Source: Gallionellales bacterium RIFCSPLOWO2_02_FULL_59_110 (GTDB taxonomy: Bacteria > Pseudomonadota > Gammaproteobacteria > Burkholderiales > Gallionellaceae). From it: a stretch of DNA of 51,588 nucleotides. Under the pieces are notes generated by a model, which saw only the letters and a program-made list of their open reading frames with translations, was not told where the DNA came from and did not search any database. The DNA lies in NCBI GenBank assembly GCA_001801215.1, contig MGXA01000084.1:1-51588 (forward strand), written 5' to 3'. Each line of letters begins with the position of its first letter. Position 1 is the first letter of the stretch. The position numbers and the translations under genes are program-made. This document shows, in pieces, positions 41,920 to 50,034 of this stretch.

Positions 41920-41977
41920 ACCCGACATTCAATCCGGACTCCACAAAAGCGCGGAGCCGGCTAATTTCATGTTGGGT
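41920..41977 (+). other. attC-like integron recombination site 2
   Basis: The left arm ACCCGACATTCAATCCGG and the right arm CCGGCTAATTTCATGTTGGGT are imperfect reverse complements with bulged bases around the loop ACAAAAGCGC. The right core GTTGGGT (41971-41977) matches GTTRRRY exactly; the left core ACCCGAC has one deviation. Between site 1 and site 2 (41792-41919) lies about 130 bases of cassette remnant with no recognisable gene. modB starts 20 bases further on. Confidence 0.65.
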
Positions 41978-41996
41978 ATCTTTTTTGAATAACACA

Positions 41997-42680
41997 ATGG
42001 AATTCGCTTTCACCGCCGCCGACCTGTCCGCAATCTGGCTTACCTTCAAGCTGGCTGCGGTGGTAACCGTCATCCTGCTGCTGGTCGGCACCCCGGTTGC
42101 GTGGTGGCTGGCGCGCACCCGTTCCTGGTGGAAGGGGCCGGTCGGCGCGGTGGTTGCGCTGCCCATCGTGCTGCCGCCGACCGTGATCGGCTTCTACCTG
42201 CTGGTGGCGATGGGGCCATCCGGCCCGCTCGGCTTTTTCACGCAAGCCATGGGCATCGGACTGTTGCCCTTCACATTTGCCGGGCTGGTAATCGCCTCGG
42301 TGTTCTATTCCATGCCCTTCGTGGTGCAGCCGCTGCAAAACGCCTTCGAGGCGATTCCGGAGCGGGCATTGGAAACTGCCGCGACGCTGCGCGCCTCCGC
42401 GCTGGATACCTTTTTCAGCGTGGTGCTGCCGCTGGCTAAGCCCGGTTTTCTCACTGCATCGGTGCTTGGTTTTGCGCATACCGTCGGCGAATTCGGCGTG
42501 GTGCTGATGATCGGCGGCAACATCCCGGACAAGACGCGCGTGGTGTCGGTGCAGATATACGACCACGTCGAGGCGATGGAATATGCCTCGGCGCACTGGC
42601 TGTCGGCGGGGATGGTGGCGTTCGCGTTTGTCGTGTTGCTGGCTCTCTATACACTCAACCCGACGGGGCGGCGCAAATGA
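41997..42680 (+). CDS. modB: Molybdate ABC transporter permease ModB
   Basis: This is a 227-residue inner-membrane protein with five or six spans (AAVVTVILLLVGTPVAWWLA; AVVALPIVLPPTVIGFYLLV). The ABC-permease loop ERALETAATLRASALDTFFSVVLPLAKPG contacts ModC. ATG 41997 is preferred; an in-frame TTG at 41985 is the only upstream option. The gene for the periplasmic binding protein ModA, normally upstream, is replaced here by an integron relic. Molybdate would feed the molybdopterin enzyme at 15224-17503. Confidence 0.93.
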   Translation: MEFAFTAADLSAIWLTFKLAAVVTVILLLVGTPVAWWLARTRSWWKGPVGAVVALPIVLPPTVIGFYLLVAMGPSGPLGFFTQAMGIGLLPFTFAGLVIASVFYSMPFVVQPLQNAFEAIPERALETAATLRASALDTFFSVVLPLAKPGFLTASVLGFAHTVGEFGVVLMIGGNIPDKTRVVSVQIYDHVEAMEYASAHWLSAGMVAFAFVVLLALYTLNPTGRRK

Positions 42681-42700
42681 TTCAGAAAACCAAAAAACTA

Positions 42701-42862
42701 GCCACAGAGAACACAGAGTACACAGAGAATGTAGCGGGACGTATTGTTTTTCTATTTCTAACAAATAGCGGATTGGAGCCCTGTTTCGACCAGTCGTTTC
42801 TTGTGAGCTTCCGCATTGCGGCGAAATGCCTGCTTGCTGCATTTCTCTGTGTTCTCTGTGGC
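42701..42862. repeat. CACAGAG palindromic element, copy 2
   Basis: Perfect 18-base terminal inverted repeats, GCCACAGAGAACACAGAG (42701-42718) and CTCTGTGTTCTCTGTGGC (42845-42862), bound a 162-base element. Its ends match the copy at 18592-18712; its centre does not. It splits modB from modC, leaving 198 bases between them. Confidence 0.9.
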
Positions 42863-42878
42863 AAAAGGTCTTCCTAGA

Positions 42879-43949
42879 ATGATTCACGCCCGTTTCGATC
42901 TTTCCTACCCCGGTTTCGAACTGCATGCGGAGATGCAAGTCTTCGCGCATGGCGTCATCGCGCTGTTCGGCCCGTCCGGTTCGGGCAAGACGACTTTGCT
43001 GCGCTGCATCGCCGGGCTGGAACCGGCAGCCGGAGGGATGTTGCAGGTGCAGGACGAGGTGTGGCAGGACGGCGCAACTTTCCTGCCGGTTTACCGGCGC
43101 CCGCTGGGTTATGTGTTCCAGGAAGCTAGCCTGTTCCCACACCTGTCGGTGCGGCGCAATCTCGAATACGGCCTGCAACGCATTCCGCACGGACAACGCA
43201 AGGTGCAAATTGAGCAGGTGGTGGAGTGGCTCGGGCTGGATAAACTGATCGGGCGCCCCAGCCCTGCCGGCTTGTCCGGCGGCGAACGGCAGCGCGTCGC
43301 CATCGCCCGCGCGCTGCTTACCAGCCCGCGCCTGCTGCTGATGGACGAGCCGCTCTCGGCGCTGGACGCCGCAAGCAAGCAGGAGATTTTGCCGTATCTG
43401 GAAGTTTTGCACAGCGAGCTGGACATCCCGGTAATCTACGTCAGCCACGCGCTGGATGAAGTGGCGCGGCTGGCCGACCAACTGGTGCTGATGGAACAGG
43501 GACGCGTTATCGCAAGCGGCGCGCTCAACGAGGTTCTGGGGCGGCTGGATTTGCCGACCGCGCATCTGGATGATGCGGGCGCGGTGCTCGAGGCCAGCGT
43601 GGCCTTCCATGACGAAGAATATCACCTCACCCGGCTGGATTTTACCGGCGGCAGCCTGTGGGTAAGCAAGGTAGAGCATGCCATCGGCAGCAGGGTGCGC
43701 GCCCGCGTGCTGGCGCGCGATGTGAGCATCGCGACCGTTGCGCCGCAGGGATCCAGCATCAGCAACATCATCGCGGCGCGCATCGCCGCCATTCGGGAAG
43801 AGGGGCCGGATCGGGCGAGCCTGCGTCTCGCTACCCATGACGGGCAGATGCTGCTGTCGCGCATCACGCGTCGCTCGCTCGACCATCTCGGGCTGGTTCC
43901 GGGCATGGAAGTATTCGCGCAGGTGAAGAGCGTAGCGCTGATTGCGTAG
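42879..43949 (+). CDS. modC: Molybdate ABC transporter ATPase ModC
   Basis: This is a 356-residue ATPase starting MIHARFDLSYPG at ATG 42879. Walker A is GPSGSGKTT, the signature LSGGERQRVAIARAL, Walker B LLLMDEPLSALD. A C-terminal TOBE/Mop domain (SRVRARVLARDVSIATVAP) binds molybdate or tungstate for feedback. The preceding open frame within the CACAGAG element is not part of the gene. Confidence 0.95.
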   Translation: MIHARFDLSYPGFELHAEMQVFAHGVIALFGPSGSGKTTLLRCIAGLEPAAGGMLQVQDEVWQDGATFLPVYRRPLGYVFQEASLFPHLSVRRNLEYGLQRIPHGQRKVQIEQVVEWLGLDKLIGRPSPAGLSGGERQRVAIARALLTSPRLLLMDEPLSALDAASKQEILPYLEVLHSELDIPVIYVSHALDEVARLADQLVLMEQGRVIASGALNEVLGRLDLPTAHLDDAGAVLEASVAFHDEEYHLTRLDFTGGSLWVSKVEHAIGSRVRARVLARDVSIATVAPQGSSISNIIAARIAAIREEGPDRASLRLATHDGQMLLSRITRRSLDHLGLVPGMEVFAQVKSVALIA

Positions 43950-43991
43950 TACAATTCCCGCCCCGATCCAGCTTTGTGGAGTTAATGCCAA

Positions 43992-44204
43992 ATGAGCCGC
44001 CTGTTAATGATAATCGCCATCGCGGCGGTGGTTTACCTGTTGATCAGGTCTTACCGCAAAAAAACACCGCAGCAGGATGTGGCAACGACCGAGGATATGG
44101 TGCGTTGCGCGCAATGCGGCGTGCATTTGCCCAAGGGCGAGAGCATCGAGGCAGAAGGGCGTTTTTTCTGCGGTGCGGAGCATCGTGATGCCTATCGCAA
44201 GTGA
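43992..44204 (+). CDS. PP0621-type small membrane zinc-ribbon protein
   Basis: This is a 70-residue protein with one N-terminal membrane helix (LLMIIAIAAVVYLLIRSY) and a C-terminal treble-clef-like site MVRCAQCGVHLPKGE...FFCGAEHRDAY, with three Cys and two His. Small proteins of this layout precede pilS in many betaproteobacteria. The function is unknown. A GGAG site lies 12 bases before the ATG. Confidence 0.85.
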   Translation: MSRLLMIIAIAAVVYLLIRSYRKKTPQQDVATTEDMVRCAQCGVHLPKGESIEAEGRFFCGAEHRDAYRK

Positions 44205-44249
44205 ACAACGCGGCGCGCGCTTGCGCCGCATCAGGTCGCGCCGGATGTG

Positions 44250-45848
44250 ATGGCCGTCAAACCTGTTGCTGAGTTTCCCTACGCCAATTTCTGGCGCTCA
44301 CTGACCTATTTCAATTTATACCGGCTGGCGCTGGCCGGTATTTTCATTTTTCTTGCCGTCGTATTCGGCTCTTCGTTGTCGCTGGGCGCGCGTAACTGGA
44401 CGATATTTTTCGCGGCCAGCGTGATTTATGCGGTGGTGGTGGCGCTATCGTTTGTGCTGCTGCGGTTGCGCTGGCCGCGCTTTGTCATACAACTGGCGGC
44501 GCTGGTCGGCGGCGATATTGCCGCACTCACGGTGATTTCCTACGCCAGTGGCGGGATCCTGAGCAATATCGGCCTGTTGCTGCTGGTTTCGCTGGCGGCG
44601 GCGGGGATGGTCAGCCGGGGCAAGATCACCCTGTTTTTTGCGGCATTGGCCAGTATCGCCGCTTTGCTGGAGCATTCATATGAGGTGCTGTACGACCATG
44701 GCGTGGCGGCACAATATATTCAGGTCGGTTTGCTGTGCGTCTCCTATTTTGCGGTGGCATGGCTGGCGCATACGATGGCAAGGTATGCTCTGGAAAGCCA
44801 GCAGTTGGCGCAGCGCCGCGGCCACGACCTGGCCAGCCTGTCCGAGGCGAACCGCCTGGTGATGCGCGATATGCAGGATGGCGTGCTGGTGGTGGATGAG
44901 CAGGGTGCGATCATGCAGATGAACCCGAGCGCCGCGCGCTTGTTGCGGCATGGCGCCGCGCCGGAAGGCCCGCTGGCGGAAAATTTCCCGTTGCTGTTCG
45001 GGCAGTATGCGCTGTGGAAAATGTCCGGTACGGCAAGCCGCGACACGCTGCAACTGGATGCCGGGATGCAGGCGAGGTTGCGTTTTGTTGCAGTCGAGCG
45101 GGATGCGGCGCACGGCGCGGTAATTTTTCTGGAAGACATGCAGCGCGTCCGTGCGGAAGCGCAGCAGATCAAACTGGCCGCCATGGGCCGGCTGACCGCG
45201 AGCATTGCGCACGAGGTGCGCAACCCGCTGTCGGCGATCAGCTATGCGGCGGAATTGATGCAGGAGGAGCGGGACGATGCCAAACAGCGGCAGCGGCTGT
45301 TGCAAATCGTGCTGGACAATACGCAACGCATCAACCGTATCGTGCAGGACGTGATGCAGTTGAACCGGCGCGACCGCGCACAACCCGAAATATTTGAACT
45401 GGATGCCATGTTGCGCACTTTCGTGGAAGAGTTCGGTCAGGCGGAGCGGCTTGAGCCAGGGGTGATGGTGTTGGCCGGAATGCCTGGTGTCAAAGTTGAC
45501 TTTGATCGCGGCCACCTGCGCCAGGTGCTGTGGAATTTGTGCCGTAATGCCTTGCGTTATGGCCGCAGGCTGCACGGCAGCCTGATGCTGGTGATAAGTG
45601 CGGCGGATGGACGGACTATGCTGGATGTGCAGGATGACGGGCCGGGCATCACCGCCGAACATCGGAGCAGGTTGTTCGAGCCGTTTTTTACCACTGCCGC
45701 CGACGGCACCGGCCTAGGCCTGTATATCGCCAAGGAGCTGTGCGAAACAAATGGCGCGCTGCTGGAATATCATGCGCGCGAAGGGGGAGCGGGTGCCCGC
45801 TTCCGAATAACTTTCGGGGAGTTGCAGGAAAATGGCGAGAGGGCATGA
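44250..45848 (+). CDS. pilS: PilS sensor histidine kinase
   Basis: This is a 532-residue kinase with six membrane spans in the first 180 residues, a PAS domain (DMQDGVLVVDEQGAIMQMNP), the phosphorylated His near residue 321 (SIAHEVRNPLSAISYAAELM), and an ATPase domain (DDGPGI; GTGLGLYIAKELC). PilS controls type IV pilin transcription through PilR. Start ATG 44250; GTG 44247 also fits. The stop overlaps pilR by 4 bases (ATGA). Confidence 0.93.
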   Translation: MAVKPVAEFPYANFWRSLTYFNLYRLALAGIFIFLAVVFGSSLSLGARNWTIFFAASVIYAVVVALSFVLLRLRWPRFVIQLAALVGGDIAALTVISYASGGILSNIGLLLLVSLAAAGMVSRGKITLFFAALASIAALLEHSYEVLYDHGVAAQYIQVGLLCVSYFAVAWLAHTMARYALESQQLAQRRGHDLASLSEANRLVMRDMQDGVLVVDEQGAIMQMNPSAARLLRHGAAPEGPLAENFPLLFGQYALWKMSGTASRDTLQLDAGMQARLRFVAVERDAAHGAVIFLEDMQRVRAEAQQIKLAAMGRLTASIAHEVRNPLSAISYAAELMQEERDDAKQRQRLLQIVLDNTQRINRIVQDVMQLNRRDRAQPEIFELDAMLRTFVEEFGQAERLEPGVMVLAGMPGVKVDFDRGHLRQVLWNLCRNALRYGRRLHGSLMLVISAADGRTMLDVQDDGPGITAEHRSRLFEPFFTTAADGTGLGLYIAKELCETNGALLEYHAREGGAGARFRITFGELQENGERA

Positions 45849-47212
45849 ACATGACGGCTAACCAACGGACGAAAAGCGCCGCCGTGCTGCTGGTGGACGA
45901 TGAGCCGGATATTCTGGAATTGCTGGAACTGGCTTTGCGCAAAATGGGGCTGGAAGTGGATAAGGCCAACAATGTGCGCGAGGCACTGGCGCATCTTGCG
46001 GCGCGCCGTTACGACTTGTGCCTGACAGATATGCGCATGCCCGATGGTAATGGCTTGCAGGTGGTGCAGCACATCATGCAAAACAACCTGGATGTGCCGG
46101 TGGCGGTGATCACCGCGCACGGCAACATGGAAAATGCCGTTGCCGCGCTCAAGGCGGGCGCGTTCGACTACCTGGCCAAGCCGGTTTCGCTGGATCAGTT
46201 GCGCGCCCTGGTGAAGTCCGCGCTGAAGCTGCCGCAGGCGGGGCCATCCGGCGACAAGACGCTGCTCGGCCATTCCCCCGCGATGCAGAAGGCGCGCGAC
46301 CTGATCAAGCGCGTGGCGCGCAGCGAGGCCCCGGTGCATATCAGCGGCGAATCGGGCAGCGGCAAGGAATTGGCGGCGCGCCTCATCGTGCAGAGCGGTG
46401 CGCGGCACGATCAGCAGTTTGTCGCGGTGAATTGCGGGGCGATTCCGGACAACCTGATGGAGAGTGAGTTTTTCGGCTGTAAAAAGGGCGCGTTTACCGG
46501 GGCGGACAAAGACCGGGACGGCTTTTTTCAGGCGGCGCACGGCGGGACACTGTTTCTCGACGAAGTGGCCGACTTGCCGCTGGATATGCAGGTCAAGCTG
46601 TTGCGCGCGATCCAGGAGAAGCGCGTGCGCAAAATCGGCGGGGCAGGTGAGGAAGAGCTGGACGTGCGCATCATCAGCGCGACGCACCACGATCTGGCCG
46701 AATTCGTGCGGCAGGGCAAATTCCGCCAGGACCTTTATTACCGGCTGAATGTGATCCCGATCCAGATGCCCGCGCTGCGCGAGATGCGCGAGGATATCCC
46801 GGAAATCGCGCAACGCATTCTGGGGCGTTTGCGCGGCAGCGCGGAGGTGCATTTTGCCGAAGGCGCCTTGCGCGCGCTTCAAGGCTACAGTTTCCCGGGC
46901 AACGTCCGCGAACTGGAAAACGTCATCGAGAGGGCGCTGGCGCTGTGTGCGGGAGGTGTGATCGAAGAGCAGGATCTGCTGCTGGTGCCCGTGGAGCACA
47001 GCCAGCCTGACAATGCTTCCCTCAGCAGTAAATACCCCTTGCCGGAATATCTGGATCGCATCGAAAAGCAGGCGTTGCTGGAAGCGCTGGAGCAGACCGG
47101 GTTTAATCGCACGGCTGCCGCCAAACTGCTGGGATTGACATTCCGCACCATGCGCTACCGGATGGAACGGCTGGGCATCAAGGGCCCAAACGGTACGGGC
47201 GATGCGGATTGA
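45845..47212 (+). CDS. pilR: PilR sigma-54-dependent response regulator
   Basis: This is a 455-residue activator: receiver domain (LLVDDEPDILELLELAL; phospho-Asp in LCLTDMRMPDGNG), AAA+ core with Walker A GESGSGKE and the sigma-54-contacting GAFTGA loop, and a Fis-type helix-turn-helix at the end (FNRTAAAKLLGLTFRTMRYRM in part). It activates pilin genes from sigma-54 promoters in other bacteria; no pilin gene is in the window. ATG 45845 overlaps the pilS stop. Confidence 0.95.
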   Translation: MNMTANQRTKSAAVLLVDDEPDILELLELALRKMGLEVDKANNVREALAHLAARRYDLCLTDMRMPDGNGLQVVQHIMQNNLDVPVAVITAHGNMENAVAALKAGAFDYLAKPVSLDQLRALVKSALKLPQAGPSGDKTLLGHSPAMQKARDLIKRVARSEAPVHISGESGSGKELAARLIVQSGARHDQQFVAVNCGAIPDNLMESEFFGCKKGAFTGADKDRDGFFQAAHGGTLFLDEVADLPLDMQVKLLRAIQEKRVRKIGGAGEEELDVRIISATHHDLAEFVRQGKFRQDLYYRLNVIPIQMPALREMREDIPEIAQRILGRLRGSAEVHFAEGALRALQGYSFPGNVRELENVIERALALCAGGVIEEQDLLLVPVEHSQPDNASLSSKYPLPEYLDRIEKQALLEALEQTGFNRTAAAKLLGLTFRTMRYRMERLGIKGPNGTGDAD

Positions 47213-47735
47213 TGCGCAAGGGCTGCTGATTGGCGGCGAATACATTTCGTCGCCGAACTGCGATGACCGCCCCGCCGGGCCAATCGAACTATTGGTAATC
47301 CACAACATCAGCCTGCCACCGGGCGAATTTGGCGGCGACGATGTGCGGCGGCTGTTCACCAACACACTGGATGCACGCGCGCACCCTTATTATCTAGCCC
47401 TTGCGGGGTTGAGAGTGTCGGCGCACTTCCTCGTGCGCCGCGATGGGCGGATCAATCAGTTTGTTCCCTGTACGAAGAGGGCGTGGCATGCAGGAGAGTC
47501 CTGCTGGCAGGGCAGGCATTGCTGCAACGATTTTTCACTCGGCATAGAGCTGGAGGGTAGCGACACTGTGCCGTATACAAATGCGCAGTATGATGCGCTT
47601 CATCGTTTGACCAAGGCGTTGCGCAGAGCCTATCCGATACGCGGCATTGCCGGACACAGGGACATCGCTCCGCAGCGTAAAACCGACCCGGGCGCATGCT
47701 TTGATTGGAGCCGCTATCTCGCGGCGTTGCCCTGA
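47202..47735 (+). CDS. ampD: 1,6-anhydro-N-acetylmuramyl-L-alanine amidase AmpD
   Basis: This 177-residue cytoplasmic zinc amidase recycles peptidoglycan fragments. Zinc ligands are seen in LLVIHNISLPPG and in GHRDIAPQRKTDPG (His and Asp); the active-site region HFLVRRDGRINQFVP is also typical. The first codons overlap the pilR end. AmpD can also affect beta-lactamase induction where AmpR exists; none is seen here. Confidence 0.95.
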   Translation: MRIDAQGLLIGGEYISSPNCDDRPAGPIELLVIHNISLPPGEFGGDDVRRLFTNTLDARAHPYYLALAGLRVSAHFLVRRDGRINQFVPCTKRAWHAGESCWQGRHCCNDFSLGIELEGSDTVPYTNAQYDALHRLTKALRRAYPIRGIAGHRDIAPQRKTDPGACFDWSRYLAALP

Positions 47736-48192
47736 TCAGTCAGGGCAACAACTGCCGCGACCGTGTTTTCAAAGCCCGGTCACAGTGGGCAAAAGGATAA
47801 ATTGGGCGAAATATACAGTTCTTTTCCATGCTTACGATACTTGTGTAAACCACTACAATTAGCTGTGCCAATAGAAAAAATAGCTAGATATAGTGTTTTT
47901 CGCAGGCAAAATTTCAGGAGATGCGTGTATGCCGCATGTTGTTGCCGATAGTATTTCAGCACATTCAATCTTTGTCAGCGGCATTTCCGTTTTTGTCTCG
48001 TCTTTTTATTCCACCCGTTCGATCAATGTAAAGCGCGCCCGCTGCCGTGTGCGCGGTGAATACTGCTGTCCAAGGGGGTGTGGCGGGGAAGAATTACAGA
48101 CTTTAGCCCGTGTTTGAATCTGAACGCGGGTTGGGGGTGTGGTAGTCGCAAGTGTTGTTTTCGTTAACTTTCACTAATACAAGGAGGTTGAA
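47736..48192. other. Gene-free stretch before the histone-like gene
   Basis: These 457 bases contain no frame with recognisable similarity. The middle (about 47800-47950) is clearly AT-richer than its surroundings. The AT-rich tract just before the next gene includes TTAACTTTCACTAATAC, which may hold its -10 (TAATAC), but no convincing -35 is paired with it. Confidence 0.5.
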
Positions 48193-48585
48193 ATGGTAGC
48201 AGCGAAGAAGTCTAAACCAGCAGCAAAGAAGGCTGCGGCAGCGAAGAAGCCGGCAGTCAAGAAGGTAGTGGCGGCGAAGAAGCCAGCAGCCAAAAAGGTT
48301 GTGGCGGCGAAGAAGCCGGTAGCCAAAAAAGCGGTAGCGGCGAAGAAGCCCGCAGCTAAAAAGGCAGTAGCCAAAAAACCGGCAGCCAAAAAAGCGGTAG
48401 CGGCGAAGAAGCCAGCAGCTAAAAAGGCAGTAGCCAAAAAACCGGCAGCCAAACCAGTAGCAGCCAAGCCGGCCGCTCCCGCTGCAGCCAAAACAGTAGC
48501 AGCTCCGGCTCCTTCTGCGCCAGCACCTGTGCGTCCGGCTGCAACATGGCCTTTCCCTACACCGGGAATCGGCAAGCCGAACTGA
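48193..48585 (+). CDS. Histone H1-like Lys/Ala-rich DNA-binding protein
   Basis: This is a 130-residue protein with a very strong ribosome site (AAGGAGG, 5 bases before ATG). About 100 residues are repeats of the type AAKKPAAKKAVA, like the C-terminal domain of eukaryotic H1 and the H1-like proteins of Bordetella and related genera; the end is a Pro/Ala-rich tail closing PFPTPGIGKPN. It should bind and compact DNA non-specifically. A 63-base tandem duplication lies within it. The TopA tail in this window has the same composition. Confidence 0.85.
   Translation: MVAAKKSKPAAKKAAAAKKPAVKKVVAAKKPAAKKVVAAKKPVAKKAVAAKKPAAKKAVAKKPAAKKAVAAKKPAAKKAVAKKPAAKPVAAKPAAPAAAKTVAAPAPSAPAPVRPAATWPFPTPGIGKPN
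48331..48453. repeat. 63-base tandem duplication in the histone-like gene
   Basis: Bases 48331-48393 and 48394-48453 are the same 21-codon unit, with a single difference (CCCGCAGCT against CCAGCAGCT) and three bases short at the end. The high identity suggests a recent duplication that may vary between strains. Confidence 0.85.
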
Positions 48586-48974
48586 TCGGGGGGCGTTGTG
48601 TTGTAGTGGTTGTCGCGTGCGGTGAAGCTGCCGTTGGTGCGGGATAGGTGTTTCTCCTGTGTTGACTTGCTTTGCGGGTGCAGATGGCTGCTACATGGCA
48701 GCGGGGAATCTAACAGCCTCTGTTGTTGTGGAAGAAGCGTGTTATGGCCACCCCCTGATGCTTCGGCAGTAGGGGATTTCCCCGGTATCCCGTTTTTTGG
48801 CGCACTAATGGGCGCATGCGCCTTTTTGTTGCTCGGCCAACGATGTAGGCGCGTGTTTTTGTTGTTGCAAGCCTGGCGGTTTGCGGCAGGTTCTTTTGCC
48901 CCCTGAACTTTTTGTCTGGACGTTAAGCCGCGATTGTTCGCTGTATGCCGCGCCACATGTAGCATATAGGGCGC

Positions 48975-49186
48975 GTGCAAGCCGAGATGGCCGCACACCT
49001 CGGGCAAGACAAGCATGAGCACGTCGCCAATGCCGCACAGGCAACACCCGCAACAGCGCCAGCCGCAAGACGCTCAAGGGAGAATTCGGCGAACTGCCGA
49101 TAGAAATTCCGCACGGCCTGCAAGGCAGCTTCGAACCGCAACTCACCCACAAGCACCAAACCCGCCGGACGTGATTCGACGACAAG
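48975..49186 (+). pseudogene. IS256-family transposase relic
   Basis: Frame from 48975 reads [19 protein letters not shown]; after a frameshift near 49030 the next frame reads [42 protein letters not shown], then TGA (49172-49174) and FDDK. This follows IS256/Mutator transposases (AE...HLGY.KHE...[27 protein letters not shown]...KHQ.R..GFDDK). Only about 70 codons remain and the catalytic region is lost. Confidence 0.8.
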
Positions 49187-49305
49187 GGCGCAATAAGCGT
49201 AGCGCATTGTGCCGGATGGTATCGTTGTTGCATACGGTGCCATGCCCGTTGGTTATTGCGCCCTACCCAAAGCCCAGATTTCCGAAATAGCCAAGTAGAC
49301 GACCG

Positions 49306-50034
49306 CTATTCCGGATGATCCCACAAGCCGAGCGTCCGCATCTGTTTGGTAGCCTGTTCCGCCCAGCCGCGGTTGGCGGCAGGGGAGGCCGGGCTGGGAT
49401 GCAGGATGCGCCCGAAGCGGATACCCGGAACATCCGCCAGCGCGTCGCGCGCACGTGCTTCCGCGAAGCCGCCGATGCCAATCACCCATTCAGCATTGCT
49501 GGCGCGCACCACTTCGGCCAGATGGGTGTTGCAGGCCGCAAACAACGGGGCAGCCTCTGCAGGGAGCAGCTTGTCAGGCGTGACGTTGCGCGCGCCGCCG
49601 AAGAAGGCCAGCGGGCAGTAGTTGGCGACAAAGTGTTCGGCGAAAAAGTTATCGGCCTCGCCGAAGCGTTGCGCGAACAGCCCCCACAACCGCCTTCCGC
49701 TCACTTCGCTGCGCGGGCAGTCCCAGCCTTCGATGGGCCGCGCCGGATTCTCTCGCACAGGTCTGGCGATGGGCGCATCGAGGCGCAGCCAGTCGCGCGC
49801 CGCTGCGATTTCACCGAACGGCACGCCGATCTGCGTCATGCCGAACGGGCCGGGGTTCATGCCGACGAACACGATGCGCTTGTTTCCCTCGCCGTAGCGC
49901 CGCAGATATTGCTCGTGGCATGCCCAGGCATAGTCGAGCGGGTTGTAGACATGCGTGACCGGCGCGGAAAAGTGCAAGCCGGATACGGCGCGCGACAGTT
50001 TTTGTGCGGCGGCTATCAGCTCGGCGGCGCTCAT
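49306..50034 (-). CDS. SMUG1-type uracil-DNA glycosylase
   Basis: This is a 242-residue DNA repair enzyme that removes uracil (and oxidised pyrimidines in some homologues) from DNA. The catalytic motif GMNPGPFGMTQIGVPFGE is that of the SMUG1 family, and the second motif is LHPSPASPAANRGW. SMUG1 is best known from animals but occurs in scattered bacteria. The start codon shares one base with the trpB2 stop (TAATG), so the two are co-translated. Confidence 0.9.
   Translation of the reverse strand: MSAAELIAAAQKLSRAVSGLHFSAPVTHVYNPLDYAWACHEQYLRRYGEGNKRIVFVGMNPGPFGMTQIGVPFGEIAAARDWLRLDAPIARPVRENPARPIEGWDCPRSEVSGRRLWGLFAQRFGEADNFFAEHFVANYCPLAFFGGARNVTPDKLLPAEAAPLFAACNTHLAEVVRASNAEWVIGIGGFAEARARDALADVPGIRFGRILHPSPASPAANRGWAEQATKQMRTLGLWDHPE

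Noticed and set aside
48803..48827. GGCGCATGCGCC followed by TTTTT as a terminator
   Set aside because: The stem would be only 4 base pairs around a 4-base loop, too weak to support a call.
48805..49243. Two Cys/Ala-rich minus-strand open frames in the gap after the histone-like gene
   Set aside because: They overlap the IS256 relic on the opposite strand and show no ribosome site or similarity.
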